A DNA stretch of 47,307 nt from Falsiroseomonas sp. (GTDB lineage: Bacteria; Pseudomonadota; Alphaproteobacteria; Acetobacterales; Acetobacteraceae): contig NZ_JAUYTS010000026.1 of assembly GCF_030695085.1 (NCBI RefSeq), positions 1-47,307 on the forward strand, in the 5' to 3' direction. Shown here in pieces: positions 1 through 8,480 of this stretch. The notes below the pieces were generated by a model, which was not told the origin of the DNA, did not search any database, and saw nothing but the letters and a program-made list of their open reading frames with translations. Position numbers and translations under genes: made by a program. Numbering within the stretch: the stretch's first letter is position 1; each line of letters starts with the position of its first letter.

Positions 1-957
1 CGACAGAGGCGGTCCGTCGAGCGATACAGCATAGTCAAGCGAGCCTGAGGGCCCTGGCCAAGCGCTACGGCATCAACCCGAAGACCGTGGCGAAGTGGCG
101 CGCGCGAACCTCCGTCACCGACCTGGCGACCGGACCCAAAACCCCAGCCTCGACCGTCCTCACCATCGACGAGGAGGCCGTCGTCGTCGCCTTCCGTCGC
201 CACACCCTGCTGCCGCTCGACGATTGCCTTTACGCGCTGCAGCCCACCATCCCGCACCTCACCCGTTCCTCGCTGCACCGCTGCTTGCAGCGCCACGGCA
301 TCTCACGCCTGCCCGAGGTAGAGGGCGAGGCTTCGCCAAAGCGGAAGTTCAAGAGCTACCCGATCGGCTTCTTCCACATCGACCTCGCCGAGGTCCGAAC
401 CGCCGAGGGCAGGCTCTATATGTTGGTTGCCATCGATCGCACCTCGAAGTTTGCCTTCGTCGAGCTGCACCGCGAGGCCAAGCAGCGCACCGCAGGCGAT
501 TTCCTGCGCCGCCTCGCCGGGGCCGTGCCTTACAAGATCCACACGGTGCTCACCGACAACGGCATCCACTTCACGACGCCAGGCGCCGGCGGTTCTGCCA
601 CCCCGCTCATCGCCGAAGCACTCGCCCGCGGCGAACCCATATGGGCCCACGCCTTCGAGTACGCTTGCGCGCAGCTCGGCATCGAGCACCGCCTCACCAA
701 GCCCAAGCACCCCTGGACCAACGGCCAGGTCGAGCGGATGAACCGCACCATCAAGGACGCCACAGTCCGGCGCTACCACTACGACGCCCACGAGCAGCTC
801 GAGCGGCACCTCGCCGACTTCGTAGCCGCCTACAACTTCGGCCGCCGACTGAAGACCCTGCGCGGACTCACGCCCTACGAGTTCATCTGCAAGCAGTGGA
901 CCGCAGAGCCACAGCGGTTCAACGCCAACCCGCTCCACCAAACGCCAGGACTAAACA
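1..957 (+). mobile_element. IS481-family insertion sequence, right part
   Basis: The left end lies outside the window. The body is one DDE transposase frame. The right end is placed at 957 because the sequence there, read on the minus strand, begins TGTTTAGTCCTGGCGTTTGG, a TGT-starting terminus typical of IS481-family inverted repeats. The bases that follow (958-964) contain CTAG, the core of the known IS481 target. The partner inverted repeat and the target duplication cannot be checked because the left end is missing. Confidence 0.8.
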
Positions 958-1283
958 TCCTAGCCCCGGCGGCGCAGCGCCTGCTCGATCAATTGCCGGT
1001 CGCGCGCCTCGGTGCGGCGCCCATGCACCACGGCGAGCGCCCAGATCACCGCGATGCCCCAGGCCGCCTGCCCGGCGACGAAGGGCAGCAGGATGAACAG
1101 CAGCCCGCCGATCCAGAGCAGCCCGTTGAACACGGCCTGGAACGGCTTGCCGGCGAACAGGATGGCGAGCGGCGGGACGAGAAGGGCGAGGAGGTATTGC
1201 ATGATACCCCTCATATCGCCCTGCCGCCCCTCCGGTTCAATCGGCGGGGCGGTTCAGGCCGCCGTTGCCATCTGAACCACTGA
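3..1283 (+). CDS. IS481-family transposase, 5'-partial, frame open past the IS end
   Basis: The frame is already open at base 3, so the N-terminus is missing. The visible part starts in a helix-turn-helix (SLRALAKRYGINPKTVAKWR) that would bind the terminal repeats. An rve/DDE integrase core follows: HIDLAEV holds the first Asp, VLTDNGIHFT the second, and KPKHPWTNGQVERMNRTIK holds the catalytic Glu. The C-terminal module (YNFGRRLKTLRGLTPYEFIC) is standard for the family. Family members normally stop at or just past the IS end. Here no stop occurs at 957 and the frame runs on for about 108 codons antisense to a small membrane-protein gene, so the tail is probably not functional. Expected function is cut-and-paste or copy-out transposition of the element. 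Family assignment is firm; activity is unknown. Confidence 0.85.
   Translation, partial: TEAVRRAIQHSQASLRALAKRYGINPKTVAKWRARTSVTDLATGPKTPASTVLTIDEEAVVVAFRRHTLLPLDDCLYALQPTIPHLTRSSLHRCLQRHGISRLPEVEGEASPKRKFKSYPIGFFHIDLAEVRTAEGRLYMLVAIDRTSKFAFVELHREAKQRTAGDFLRRLAGAVPYKIHTVLTDNGIHFTTPGAGGSATPLIAEALARGEPIWAHAFEYACAQLGIEHRLTKPKHPWTNGQVERMNRTIKDATVRRYHYDAHEQLERHLADFVAAYNFGRRLKTLRGLTPYEFICKQWTAEPQRFNANPLHQTPGLNILAPAAQRLLDQLPVARLGAAPMHHGERPDHRDAPGRLPGDEGQQDEQQPADPEQPVEHGLERLAGEQDGERRDEKGEEVLHDTPHIALPPLRFNRRGGSGRRCHLNH
960..1202 (-). CDS. Pmp3/YqaE-like small membrane protein
   Basis: An 80-residue protein with two hydrophobic segments. The first (ILLALLVPPLAIL-like, about residues 2-17) resembles the Pmp3/YqaE (UPF0057) signature, where an LLPP-type motif precedes a short loop and a second helix. 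The second segment spans about residues 24-60, and a basic C-terminus ends RRRG. Pmp3 proteins are membrane proteins linked to cation and osmotic stress; function here is inferred from the family. I chose the ATG at 1202 because GAGGGG lies five bases upstream; an in-frame ATG at 1214 lies upstream of that Shine-Dalgarno. The stop codon TAG (962-960) is part of the CTAG next to the IS481 end, so the insertion left the protein intact but put an IS where its terminator would be. Confidence 0.6.
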   Translation of the reverse strand: MQYLLALLVPPLAILFAGKPFQAVFNGLLWIGGLLFILLPFVAGQAAWGIAVIWALAVVHGRRTEARDRQLIEQALRRRG

Positions 1284-1577
1284 ATCCGTCAAGGGATGCA
1301 CCGAGGGGCGCACCACGCGGCCCTCCATCGCCTCCACCCGCCGCACGCCGATGATCTGGCCGAGATTGCCCGCCACCAGATGCACCATGCACAGCGGCAT
1401 GGCGTGCAGTGTGACCTCGGCGCGGATCGCATCGCCGTCCCGCGTCGCGCGCACCACATCGGGGATCAGGTCGCGCTTGGCGAAAGGCTCCAGGATGCGC
1501 GGCAGCAGGCCGGGGGCGGCATCCGCCATTACGGTGAAACGCGCCGCGCAAAGCGGCTCGGGATCGTAGAAGGACAT
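1254..1577 (-). CDS. ACT-domain regulatory protein
   Basis: A 107-residue cytoplasmic protein made almost entirely of one ACT-like fold: a first strand (ARFTVMADAAPGLLPRILE) with the Pro-Gly turn typical of ACT domains, then a helix, a second strand (DAIRAEVTLHAMP) and a final strand (IIGVRRVEAMEG). ACT domains bind amino acids or other small ligands. It is similar in size to the small subunit of acetolactate synthase (IlvN type), but no ilvB gene is nearby, so I do not assign that role. The start is ATG 1577, with GGAG eight bases upstream. It lies downstream of the MscS gene on the same strand, separated by 136 bases holding a strong hairpin, so it is probably transcribed on its own. Confidence 0.55.
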   Translation of the reverse strand: MSFYDPEPLCAARFTVMADAAPGLLPRILEPFAKRDLIPDVVRATRDGDAIRAEVTLHAMPLCMVHLVAGNLGQIIGVRRVEAMEGRVVRPSVHPLTDSVVQMATAA

Positions 1578-1617
1578 TTGGAAAGCTCCGGATCGGGTGG
1601 CGAAGAACCGAGAAGGC

Positions 1618-1673
1618 GCCCGGCCGCGCAGAAACCCATCCCCCGTGGGGGGGCTCGGGTCAGGCGGCCGGGC
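1618..1673 (-). terminator. Nested hairpin downstream of the MscS gene
   Basis: Outer arms GCCCGGCCGC (1618-1627) and GCGGCCGGGC (1664-1673) match perfectly over 10 bp. Inside is a second short stem of C5/G5 around 1640-1651. There is no U-run, so it is either a GC-only terminator or a transcript-end stabiliser. Confidence 0.4.
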
Positions 1674-1713
1674 CGGTAATTCGGCCCGTGAGGATCCGGA
1701 AGGTCATCACAGC

Positions 1714-4050
1714 TTAGCTCTTAGCGCCTTCCGTCGGCGCAGGGAAGTCCTCCGCCGGGTGGCGGGCCTGCTGGCGCTCGATGACCAGCTTCTGGTGCGG
1801 GTAGGGGATCTCGATGCCGAGCTGGTCGAAGCGCTGCTTGATGCGGCGGTTGAACTCGCGGCTCAGGCTCCAGCGCGCCATCGGCTCGCCCTTGATGCGG
1901 GCGCGGATCACCACGCCGGAATCGGCCAGCCGCTCGACGCCCAGCACCTCCAGCTCGTCGCGGATGAGCGGGTTGAACTTCGGATCGGCGCGGATATCCG
2001 CCGCGACCTCCTTCATCACCTCCACCACGCGGTCGGTGTCCTCGCCATAGGCGACGGAGACGTCCAGCACCGCCATGGAGAAGTCGCGCGTCATGTTGGT
2101 CACGGTGGTGACGGCGCTGAACGGGACGATGTGGATCGAGCCATCCTGCGCCCGCAGCTTGATGGAGCGGATGGAAAGCTGTTCCACCACGCCCGCCAGC
2201 CCGCCGACGGAGACCACGTCGCCCACCGCCACCGCATCCTCGAACAGCAGGAAGATGCCGGTGATGACGTCCCGCACCAGGGTCTGGGACCCGAAGCCGA
2301 TGGCCAGGCCGATCACGCCGGCACCGGCGATCAGCGGGGCCACGTTGACGCCGATCTCGGTCAACACATTCAGCGCCACAAATACGATGATGGTGCCGGA
2401 CAGGATGGTCCGCAGCATCGGCAGCAGGGTACGGACCCGGGCGCTGCGCGCCGCCTGCGCGTCCCGCGACAGCCGCGCCAGGTAACGGGCGATGGCGGCG
2501 TTCGCCACTTCCCACACCGTCAGCGCGACCGCCACGGTCAGCGCGATGGAAACCAGCGAGGACAGCAGCATGGCGCCGAGCTGGCCGCGGCGGAACCAGG
2601 CGAAGGACTCCACCCCCCAGGCTTCCAGCAGGAACAGCAGGGTCAGGACGGTGATGATGGCGCTGACGATGCCCTTCAGCACCGGCAGATAGCGGTTGGC
2701 CCGCGCTTCCAGCCCCGGATAGCGCCGGGCCAGTTCGGGGCCGATGCCGAAGCCGCGGATGATGGCGCGCCGCAGCAGCTCATCCACCAGCTTGGCCAGC
2801 CCGATGATCAGCAGCGTGGCGAGGGAGACGCGCAGCAGGCGTTCGAAGCCATCCCGAACCTCCAGCGCCCAGACGCCCCACAGCGCCATCAGCCACAGGA
2901 TCGCCAGCAGGTGCCAGACATCGGCCACGCGGTCCCGCAGCATCCGCAGCATCCGGCGCATGCGGTCCGGCTGGTCGCCCGGGCGAAGATCCGGGGCGCG
3001 CAGCAGGTCGGCCATCGTGGCGCGGTTCTGCAGGATGACGATGATCAGCAGCAGGGACACGACCAGCGCGGTCAGCCGCAGGATGGCGTCATGCGCCGCC
3101 CAGGGCAGGCCGAACAGCAGCCCGGCCTCGGCCACCGCATAGCCGAGGATGGCGACACCGGCGATGCGGCGCACCCAGACGGTGACATAGGCCGCCGTTT
3201 CATCCAGGCAGGGCACCAGCCGCAGATGGCTCGACGCCGGGGAGAAGACCATGCGCGACAGCGCCATCACCGCCCGCAGCGCGATGTAGGAGTTGTTCGC
3301 CGTCAGCAGCACCAGTTCGGTCGTCGGCAGCGGCCGCACCGCGCCGATCATGCCGTAGGAGATCACGGCGAAGGACAGCAGCGGCACCAGATCCAGCACC
3401 AGCCGGGCCAGCACCAGCGGCACGCGGCGCATGCGCGACCAGGCATCGCCATTCGCGGGCGCCATCGCATCCAGCCGGTTCGACCAGCGGCGCAGGAAGC
3501 GGCGGGTCAGCCATTCGGCCAGCAGGCCGCTGCCGAACAGCAGCGCCAGCTTCCAGGCGGCATCGATGATGCGGGCCTGGGTCACCGGGTCCCGCGCCAG
3601 GTCCGAGGCCCAGCGCGCCATGGTGGGCAGGTCCGTCGCGGCCTCCGCCGCCGCCACCAGGCTTTCCGAGAGGCCCTGCAGCCGTTCGGAAGCGCCGGTC
3701 AGCAACTGCGCGCCCAGCGTATTCGGGGCCAGCAGCGCCGGCTCCACCACCGCTGGCGGGGCGGGTGCCGGAGCGGGCGCGGCGGCATCGGGCGTGCCTG
3801 GGCCAGCCGCCGGGCCGGCGCCGCGCTGGGCGGCGACCAGCGCCTCCAGGCTCCGCAGCAATTCGGCGCGCGCCGCATCATTCCGCAGCGTCGCCAGCAG
3901 CCGTTCCATTTCCGTGGTTCCGCCGGCGGCCGCGGCGGGGGCGCTGCCGGCCGGGGTTGCGGGGGCGGGCGCGGGGCTTATCGCCTGGCCAAGGGCCGGG
4001 CCGCCCAGCAGCAGGGCCAGGATCGGCAGGATATGGAGAAGGGCGCGCAT
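1714..4050 (-). CDS. Large MscS-family mechanosensitive channel
   Basis: A 778-residue inner-membrane channel. A signal peptide (ALLHILPILALLLGG) leads into an Ala/Pro-rich periplasmic region. Many membrane helices follow, and then the MscS core: pore helix GAGVIGLAIGFGSQTLVRD, the beta domain (GDVVSVGGLAGVVEQLSIRS) and a C-terminal alpha/beta vestibule. Members open on membrane tension and release solutes during hypo-osmotic shock. The length, roughly 2.7 times E. coli MscS, and the long periplasmic N-terminus resemble YbiO/YjeP-type channels. I use ATG 4050, which begins the signal peptide; a TTG 21 bases upstream is the only longer start. The gene is divergent from the MFS gene, with a 98-base promoter region between them. 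Confidence 0.85.
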   Translation of the reverse strand: MRALLHILPILALLLGGPALGQAISPAPAPATPAGSAPAAAAGGTTEMERLLATLRNDAARAELLRSLEALVAAQRGAGPAAGPGTPDAAAPAPAPAPPAVVEPALLAPNTLGAQLLTGASERLQGLSESLVAAAEAATDLPTMARWASDLARDPVTQARIIDAAWKLALLFGSGLLAEWLTRRFLRRWSNRLDAMAPANGDAWSRMRRVPLVLARLVLDLVPLLSFAVISYGMIGAVRPLPTTELVLLTANNSYIALRAVMALSRMVFSPASSHLRLVPCLDETAAYVTVWVRRIAGVAILGYAVAEAGLLFGLPWAAHDAILRLTALVVSLLLIIVILQNRATMADLLRAPDLRPGDQPDRMRRMLRMLRDRVADVWHLLAILWLMALWGVWALEVRDGFERLLRVSLATLLIIGLAKLVDELLRRAIIRGFGIGPELARRYPGLEARANRYLPVLKGIVSAIITVLTLLFLLEAWGVESFAWFRRGQLGAMLLSSLVSIALTVAVALTVWEVANAAIARYLARLSRDAQAARSARVRTLLPMLRTILSGTIIVFVALNVLTEIGVNVAPLIAGAGVIGLAIGFGSQTLVRDVITGIFLLFEDAVAVGDVVSVGGLAGVVEQLSIRSIKLRAQDGSIHIVPFSAVTTVTNMTRDFSMAVLDVSVAYGEDTDRVVEVMKEVAADIRADPKFNPLIRDELEVLGVERLADSGVVIRARIKGEPMARWSLSREFNRRIKQRFDQLGIEIPYPHQKLVIERQQARHPAEDFPAPTEGAKS

Positions 4051-4148
4051 GGTTGGGGTGAACCTGCTCAACCGTTGCGGGTCAAGCCTGGAAGAAGAAT
4101 GCGGGCTGGCATGTTGCAGTGCAACGCAACCCGGCGGAGGATATCCGC

Positions 4149-5348
4149 GTGACCTCCCCCGCGCCCCCGCTGCCCGTGATCATGCTCGCACTGATGGCGG
4201 CCCATCTGGCCGGCATGGGCGCCTTCCTCACGGTGCCGGTGCTGGCCCCGGCGATGGCGGCGGAAACCGGCGTGCCGGCCAGTCTGGCCGGGCTGCATAC
4301 GGCGCTGGTCTATGCCGGGGCGCTGGTGACCGGGCCGCTGACCGGGCCGCTGATCCGCCGCTGGGGTGGCGTGCGAATGCTGCAGGTTTCCATGGTGGTG
4401 CTCGGCTGCGGCATCGCGCTGGCCGCACTCGGCCATCCGGCGGCGCTGGCGGCGTCTGCCGTGCTGGCCGGGATGGGGCATGGGCCGGTGACGCCGGGCG
4501 GCAGCCATCTGATCGCGGCCCATACCCCGGCGCGGCGCCGGGCGCTGGTGTTCAGCCTGAAGCAGGCCGGCGTGCCGCTGGGCGCCATGATCGTGGCCGC
4601 CCTGGCACCCGCCATCGCGCTGGTGGCCGGCTGGCGCATCAGCATCCTGTGCATGGCGGCGATCGCCTTCCTGGTGGCGCTGGGCATCCAGCCGCTGCGG
4701 GCCGGGCTGGATGCGGAACGGGACCGGCCGGGTGCGAGTGCCGGGCTGCTGGCGGTGCTGCGCGAATCGGCCGCCCATGTCGGCCTGCTACGGACCGAGC
4801 GGGAATTGGCGCGGCTGACGGTGATGGCCTGCGGCTACGGCATCGCGCAATTCTGCTTTTCCACCTTCTTCGTGGCCTTCCAGGTGGCGAGCCTCGGCAC
4901 CCCCCTGGCGGAGGCCGGGCTGCGGCTGGCGCTGGCGCAGGCGGCGGGCGTGGTCGGGCGGGTCGGCTGGGCGCTGCTGGCCGACCGGCTCGGTGCCTCC
5001 CGCGTGCTGGCGGCCTGCGGCGGCGGCGCGGCGCTGGCTGGGCTGGCGCTGGCGATGGCCGGGCCGGGCTGGCCGGGCTTCCTGGTAGCGGCTGCCGGGG
5101 TCGTGATGGGCGCCACCGCCGTGGGCTGGAACGGGGTGATGCTGGCGGAAGCCGCGCGCCTGGCCCCGCCCGGCCAGGTCGGCGGCGCCACCGCGGCGCT
5201 GTCCTTCGCCTTCGGCATGACCATGCTGGTGGCACCCCCCGCCTTTTCCGGCCTGATCGCGCTGACCGGCGGCTATTCCGCCGGCTTCCTGATGTGCGTG
5301 GTGGCGGTGACGATCGGCGCCTTCGCCATATCGGGCGCGCGCAGGTAG
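4149..5348 (+). CDS. MFS transporter
   Basis: A 399-residue protein of about 12 hydrophobic helices in two halves. The loop between helices 2 and 3 carries the MFS A-motif in a diverged form (GPLIRRWGGVRML), with a second copy in the C-terminal half (RVGWALLADRLGASRVLAA). Mid-helix residues RALVFSLKQAGVPLG match the CynX/NimT-like side of the superfamily. Substrate unknown; such carriers move small organic anions or drugs. I chose the GTG at 4149 because GGAGG (4136-4140) lies eight bases upstream; the ATG at 4119 has no ribosome binding site. It is divergent from the MscS gene and 48 bases ahead of the HIG1 gene, so the two may be co-transcribed. Confidence 0.8.
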   Translation: MTSPAPPLPVIMLALMAAHLAGMGAFLTVPVLAPAMAAETGVPASLAGLHTALVYAGALVTGPLTGPLIRRWGGVRMLQVSMVVLGCGIALAALGHPAALAASAVLAGMGHGPVTPGGSHLIAAHTPARRRALVFSLKQAGVPLGAMIVAALAPAIALVAGWRISILCMAAIAFLVALGIQPLRAGLDAERDRPGASAGLLAVLRESAAHVGLLRTERELARLTVMACGYGIAQFCFSTFFVAFQVASLGTPLAEAGLRLALAQAAGVVGRVGWALLADRLGASRVLAACGGGAALAGLALAMAGPGWPGFLVAAAGVVMGATAVGWNGVMLAEAARLAPPGQVGGATAALSFAFGMTMLVAPPAFSGLIALTGGYSAGFLMCVVAVTIGAFAISGARR

Positions 5349-5396
5349 CGGACCTTGCTGCCTTGCCGCCGTGGCGGGACGTGCCATCTTGCGCAT

Positions 5397-5594
5397 ATGA
5401 CGACCTTCCTGACGGTCCTTGTGGGCCTTTCCCTGCTCGGCACGCTCGGCGTGATGTTCGCCGGCATGCTCGGCCTGGCGCGCAGCGAGGCGGCCGGCGG
5501 TGCCCGGTCCAACCGGCTGATGCGCTGGCGCGTGGTGATGCAGGGCGTGACGCTGGTGCTGTTCCTGATCCTCATCGCCGTATCCCGCGGTTGA
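5397..5594 (+). CDS. Twin-helix HIG1-domain protein
   Basis: A 65-residue protein with two membrane helices (residues about 4-26 and 47-62) joined by a charged loop. The loop and start of helix 2 read [18 protein letters not shown], matching the HIG1 signature of basic residues followed by QG. Bacterial HIG1 proteins are related to the mitochondrial Rcf1 respiratory-supercomplex factor; a role at the respiratory chain is inference. In many alphaproteobacteria a gene of this type sits just ahead of etfB, sometimes with a cobalamin adenosyltransferase gene between them; here no such gene is present and etfB follows after 130 bases. Start ATG 5397 puts the first helix at the N-terminus. Confidence 0.7.
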   Translation: MTTFLTVLVGLSLLGTLGVMFAGMLGLARSEAAGGARSNRLMRWRVVMQGVTLVLFLILIAVSRG

Positions 5595-5724
5595 TGCCGG
5601 CTTTGGCCTTGCCTGCCTTGCCCCCACCGGACCCCCGCCCTATGGTCCGCACCGTTTTTGCATGTGCGAAATACGCCCGGCGCCGCCTTTCCGCGCCGCG
5701 CGACGACCAGGGACCCGGCAAATC

Positions 5725-6474
5725 ATGAAAATCCTCGTCCCCGTGAAGCGGGTGGTGGACTACAATGTGAAGGTCCGCGTGAAGGCGGATGGCACGGGCG
5801 TCGAGACGGCGAACGTCAAGATGTCGATGAACCCCTTCGATGAGATCGCGGTCGAGGAAGCGGTGCGCCTGAAGGAAAAGGGCGCCGCCACCGAGATCAT
5901 CGCGGTGTCCGTCGGCCCGACCGCGGCGCAGGAACAGATCCGCACCGCGCTCGCCATGGGCGCCGACCGCGGCATCCTGGTCGAGGTGGAGGGCACGGTC
6001 GAACCGCTCGCGGTGGCCAAGATCCTGAAGGCGCTGGTCGCCAAGGAATCGCCGGAACTCGTCATCATGGGCAAGCAGGCCATCGATGACGACATGAACG
6101 CCACCGGGCAGATGCTGGCGGCGCTGCTGGGCTGGGGCCAGGGCACCTTCGCCAGCAAGGTCGAGATCGCCGACGGTGCCGCCAAGGTGACGCGGGAGGT
6201 CGATGGCGGGCTTGAGACCGTCTCCCTCAAGCTGCCGGCCATCGTCACCGCCGACCTGCGGCTGAATGAGCCGCGTTATGCCTCCCTCCCCAACATCATG
6301 AAGGCGCGCAAGAAGCCGATCGAGACGGTGAAGCCCGCCGATCTCGGCGTCGATGCCGCGCCGCGCCTGACCGTGCTGAAGGTGGAGGAACCGCCGAAGC
6401 GCCAGGCGGGCGTGAAGGTCGGCAGCGTCGCCGAGCTGGTGGACAAGCTGCGCAACGAAGCGAAGGTGATCTGA
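5725..6474 (+). CDS. etfB: Electron transfer flavoprotein beta subunit
   Basis: A 249-residue protein, normal length for EtfB. It opens with [19 protein letters not shown] and [19 protein letters not shown], both diagnostic. It contains the AMP-binding loop region ([10 protein letters not shown]) and the ETF-beta signature stretch ([20 protein letters not shown]) with the recognition-loop residues that meet acyl-CoA dehydrogenases. With EtfA it accepts electrons from acyl-CoA and other flavin dehydrogenases and passes them to ETF-quinone oxidoreductase. ATG 5725 is chosen because family members begin with MK(I/V)LVPVK. etfA starts two bases after the stop, so the pair is translationally coupled. 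Confidence 0.97.
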   Translation: MKILVPVKRVVDYNVKVRVKADGTGVETANVKMSMNPFDEIAVEEAVRLKEKGAATEIIAVSVGPTAAQEQIRTALAMGADRGILVEVEGTVEPLAVAKILKALVAKESPELVIMGKQAIDDDMNATGQMLAALLGWGQGTFASKVEIADGAAKVTREVDGGLETVSLKLPAIVTADLRLNEPRYASLPNIMKARKKPIETVKPADLGVDAAPRLTVLKVEEPPKRQAGVKVGSVAELVDKLRNEAKVI

Positions 6475-6476
6475 GC

Positions 6477-7403
6477 ATGGCCGTCCTGGTGCTCGCCGAC
6501 CGCGGCGAAACCGTCTCCACCCCCACCCGCAGCGCCGTCGCGGCGGCGCAGAAGCTGGGCGGGGATGTGCATGTGCTGGTGCTGGCGCAATCCGATGCCG
6601 CCGCCGCCGCGCAATTGCCCGGCGTGGCCAAGGTGCTGGTCGCCGAGGGCGGCCCGACGGCGCAGGGGCTGGCGGAGCCGGTGGCGGCGCTGCTGGTCTC
6701 CCTGGCGCCGGCCTATGACCACCTGCTGGCCCCGGGCAGCGCGGCCGGCAAGAATGTGATGCCGCGCGTGGCCGCATTGCTCGATGTGCAGATCGTCTCC
6801 GACGTCGCGGGCGTGGAGGGGGCGGATACCTTCCGGCGCTTCATCTATGCCGGCAATGCGCTGGCGACGGTGAAGACGGCGGATGCGAAGAAGGTGCTGA
6901 CCGTGCGCGCCGCCAGCTTCGACCCGGTGGCCGCCGAGGGCGGCAGCGCCGCGATCGAACCGGCCGCCGCCGCCGCCGATCCGGGCCTGTCCAGCTTCGT
7001 CGGCTCCGAGATCGCGAAGCTGGAGCGGCCCGAGCTGACCGCCGCCCGCGTGGTGATCTCCGGCGGCCGCGCCATGGGGTCTTCCGACAACTTCAAGATC
7101 CTGGACGGCATCGCGGACCGGCTTGGCGCGGCCATCGGTGCCTCCCGCGCCGCAGTCGATGCGGGCTATGCGCCAAACGACATGCAGGTGGGCCAGACCG
7201 GCAAGATCGTCGCGCCGGAACTGTACATGGCCTTCGGCATCTCGGGCGCCATCCAGCACCTGGCCGGCATGAAGGACAGCAAGGTGATCGTCGCCATCAA
7301 CAAGGACGAGGAGGCGCCGATCTTCCAGGTGGCCGATTACGGCCTGGTCGGCGACGTGTTCAAGGTGATCCCGGAACTCGAAGCCGCGCTCGACAGCAAG
7401 TAG
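6477..7403 (+). CDS. etfA: Electron transfer flavoprotein alpha subunit
   Basis: A 308-residue protein. The N-terminal half folds on EtfB ([19 protein letters not shown] region). The C-terminal half is the FAD-binding domain, with [49 protein letters not shown] and [14 protein letters not shown], all hallmarks of the ETF-alpha signature. It carries the redox FAD. It follows etfB with a two-base gap. The palindromic repeat at 7411-7446 directly after its stop may end the etfBA message. Confidence 0.97.
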   Translation: MAVLVLADRGETVSTPTRSAVAAAQKLGGDVHVLVLAQSDAAAAAQLPGVAKVLVAEGGPTAQGLAEPVAALLVSLAPAYDHLLAPGSAAGKNVMPRVAALLDVQIVSDVAGVEGADTFRRFIYAGNALATVKTADAKKVLTVRAASFDPVAAEGGSAAIEPAAAAADPGLSSFVGSEIAKLERPELTAARVVISGGRAMGSSDNFKILDGIADRLGAAIGASRAAVDAGYAPNDMQVGQTGKIVAPELYMAFGISGAIQHLAGMKDSKVIVAINKDEEAPIFQVADYGLVGDVFKVIPELEAALDSK

Positions 7404-7410
7404 CCGGAAG

Positions 7411-7446
7411 CCCTCCCCCCCTCTCGGGGGAGGGTTGGGTGGGGGG
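7411..7446. repeat. G-rich palindromic repeat, copy 1
   Basis: Perfect 9-bp arms CCCTCCCCC (7411-7419) and GGGGGAGGG (7426-7434), followed by TTGGGTGGGGGG. The same GGGGAGGGTxxGGGTGGGGG string, on one strand or the other, recurs at 13171-13208 and 36703-36751, and its second half at 12738-12804. It sits eight bases after the etfA stop and may also serve as a terminator. The remaining bases up to hbd hold no gene. Confidence 0.65.
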
Positions 7447-7598
7447 TCTCCGCCACCCACGCGCCTGACCACGAACGAGAACGGTGAGACGGGCCACCCG
7501 TCCTGGGCGCCCCCTCACCCCACCGTTGAACGCATGCGTCCAACCCCCCCACCGGTTTGGAGGAGAGGGCGCGCCACGACCACCCGGCGGAGATCACG

Positions 7599-8477
7599 AT
7601 GGGCCAGATCCAGAAACTCGGCGTCATCGGCGCCGGCCAGATGGGCAACGGCATCGCCCATGTCGCGGCCCAGTCCGGGCTGACGGTGGTGCTGCTCGAC
7701 GTGGCCCAGGCGGCGCTGGACAAGGGCCTGGCGACGCTGGCCAAGAACATGGACCGCCAGGTTGCCAAGGGCACGCTGGGCCAGGCGGATCGCGACGCGG
7801 CGCTGGCCCGCATCTCCACCAGCACGGACTACGCCGCCTTTGGCGATTGCGACCTGGTGATCGAGGCCGCGACCGAGCGCGAGGACATCAAGCACAAGAT
7901 TTTTGCGACGCTGACGCCGCATCTGCGGGCGGATGCGCTGGTCGCTTCCAACACCTCCTCCATCCCGATCACGCGCCTGGCCGCGGCGACGGACCGGCCC
8001 GGCCGCTTCGTCGGCATGCATTTCTTCAACCCGGTGCCGCTGATGAAGCTGGTCGAGGTGATCCGCGGGCTGGCGACGGAGGATGCGACCGTCGAAGCCG
8101 TCGCGGCGCTGGCGGAAAAAATGGGCAAGACGGTGGCCTATGCCGCCGACTACCCCGCCTTCATCGTCAACCGCATCCTGCTGCCGATGATCAACGAGGC
8201 CTGCTTCGCGCTGCATGAGGGGGTGGGCGATGTCGCCTCCATCGATGCCGGCATGAAGCTGGGCTGCAACCACCCGATGGGGCCGCTGGAACTGGCGGAC
8301 TATATCGGCCTCGATACCTGCCTCGCCGTGCTGCGCGTGCTGCAGGACGGCATGGGCGACCCGAAATATCGCCCGAGCCCGCTGCTGGCCAAGTATGTCG
8401 AGGCCGGCTGGCTCGGCCGCAAATCCGGCCGCGGCTTCTACGACTACAGCGGGACCCCGCCGAAGCCGACGCGCTGA
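7599..8477 (+). CDS. hbd: 3-hydroxybutyryl-CoA / 3-hydroxyacyl-CoA dehydrogenase
   Basis: A 292-residue single-domain-pair enzyme that oxidises (S)-3-hydroxyacyl-CoA with NAD(P)+. The Rossmann motif is [17 protein letters not shown] (residues 7-23). The substrate Ser/Asn and catalytic His-Glu pair lie in [24 protein letters not shown] and the NRIL region. The signature [18 protein letters not shown] and the C-terminal [12 protein letters not shown] are typical. The short length, without a fused hydratase, matches the Hbd/PaaH group used in butyryl-CoA or PHB metabolism and beta-oxidation. ATG 7599 is preferred because family members begin a few residues before the GxGxxG motif. Its position behind etfBA is a common alphaproteobacterial order and fits fatty-acid oxidation. 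Confidence 0.93.
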   Translation: MGQIQKLGVIGAGQMGNGIAHVAAQSGLTVVLLDVAQAALDKGLATLAKNMDRQVAKGTLGQADRDAALARISTSTDYAAFGDCDLVIEAATEREDIKHKIFATLTPHLRADALVASNTSSIPITRLAAATDRPGRFVGMHFFNPVPLMKLVEVIRGLATEDATVEAVAALAEKMGKTVAYAADYPAFIVNRILLPMINEACFALHEGVGDVASIDAGMKLGCNHPMGPLELADYIGLDTCLAVLRVLQDGMGDPKYRPSPLLAKYVEAGWLGRKSGRGFYDYSGTPPKPTR

Positions 8478-8480
8478 GCC

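Noticed and set aside
1597..4152. An 851-codon plus-strand frame over the MscS gene
   Set aside because: Low-complexity His/Gln/Arg-rich product, antisense to a full-length channel gene.
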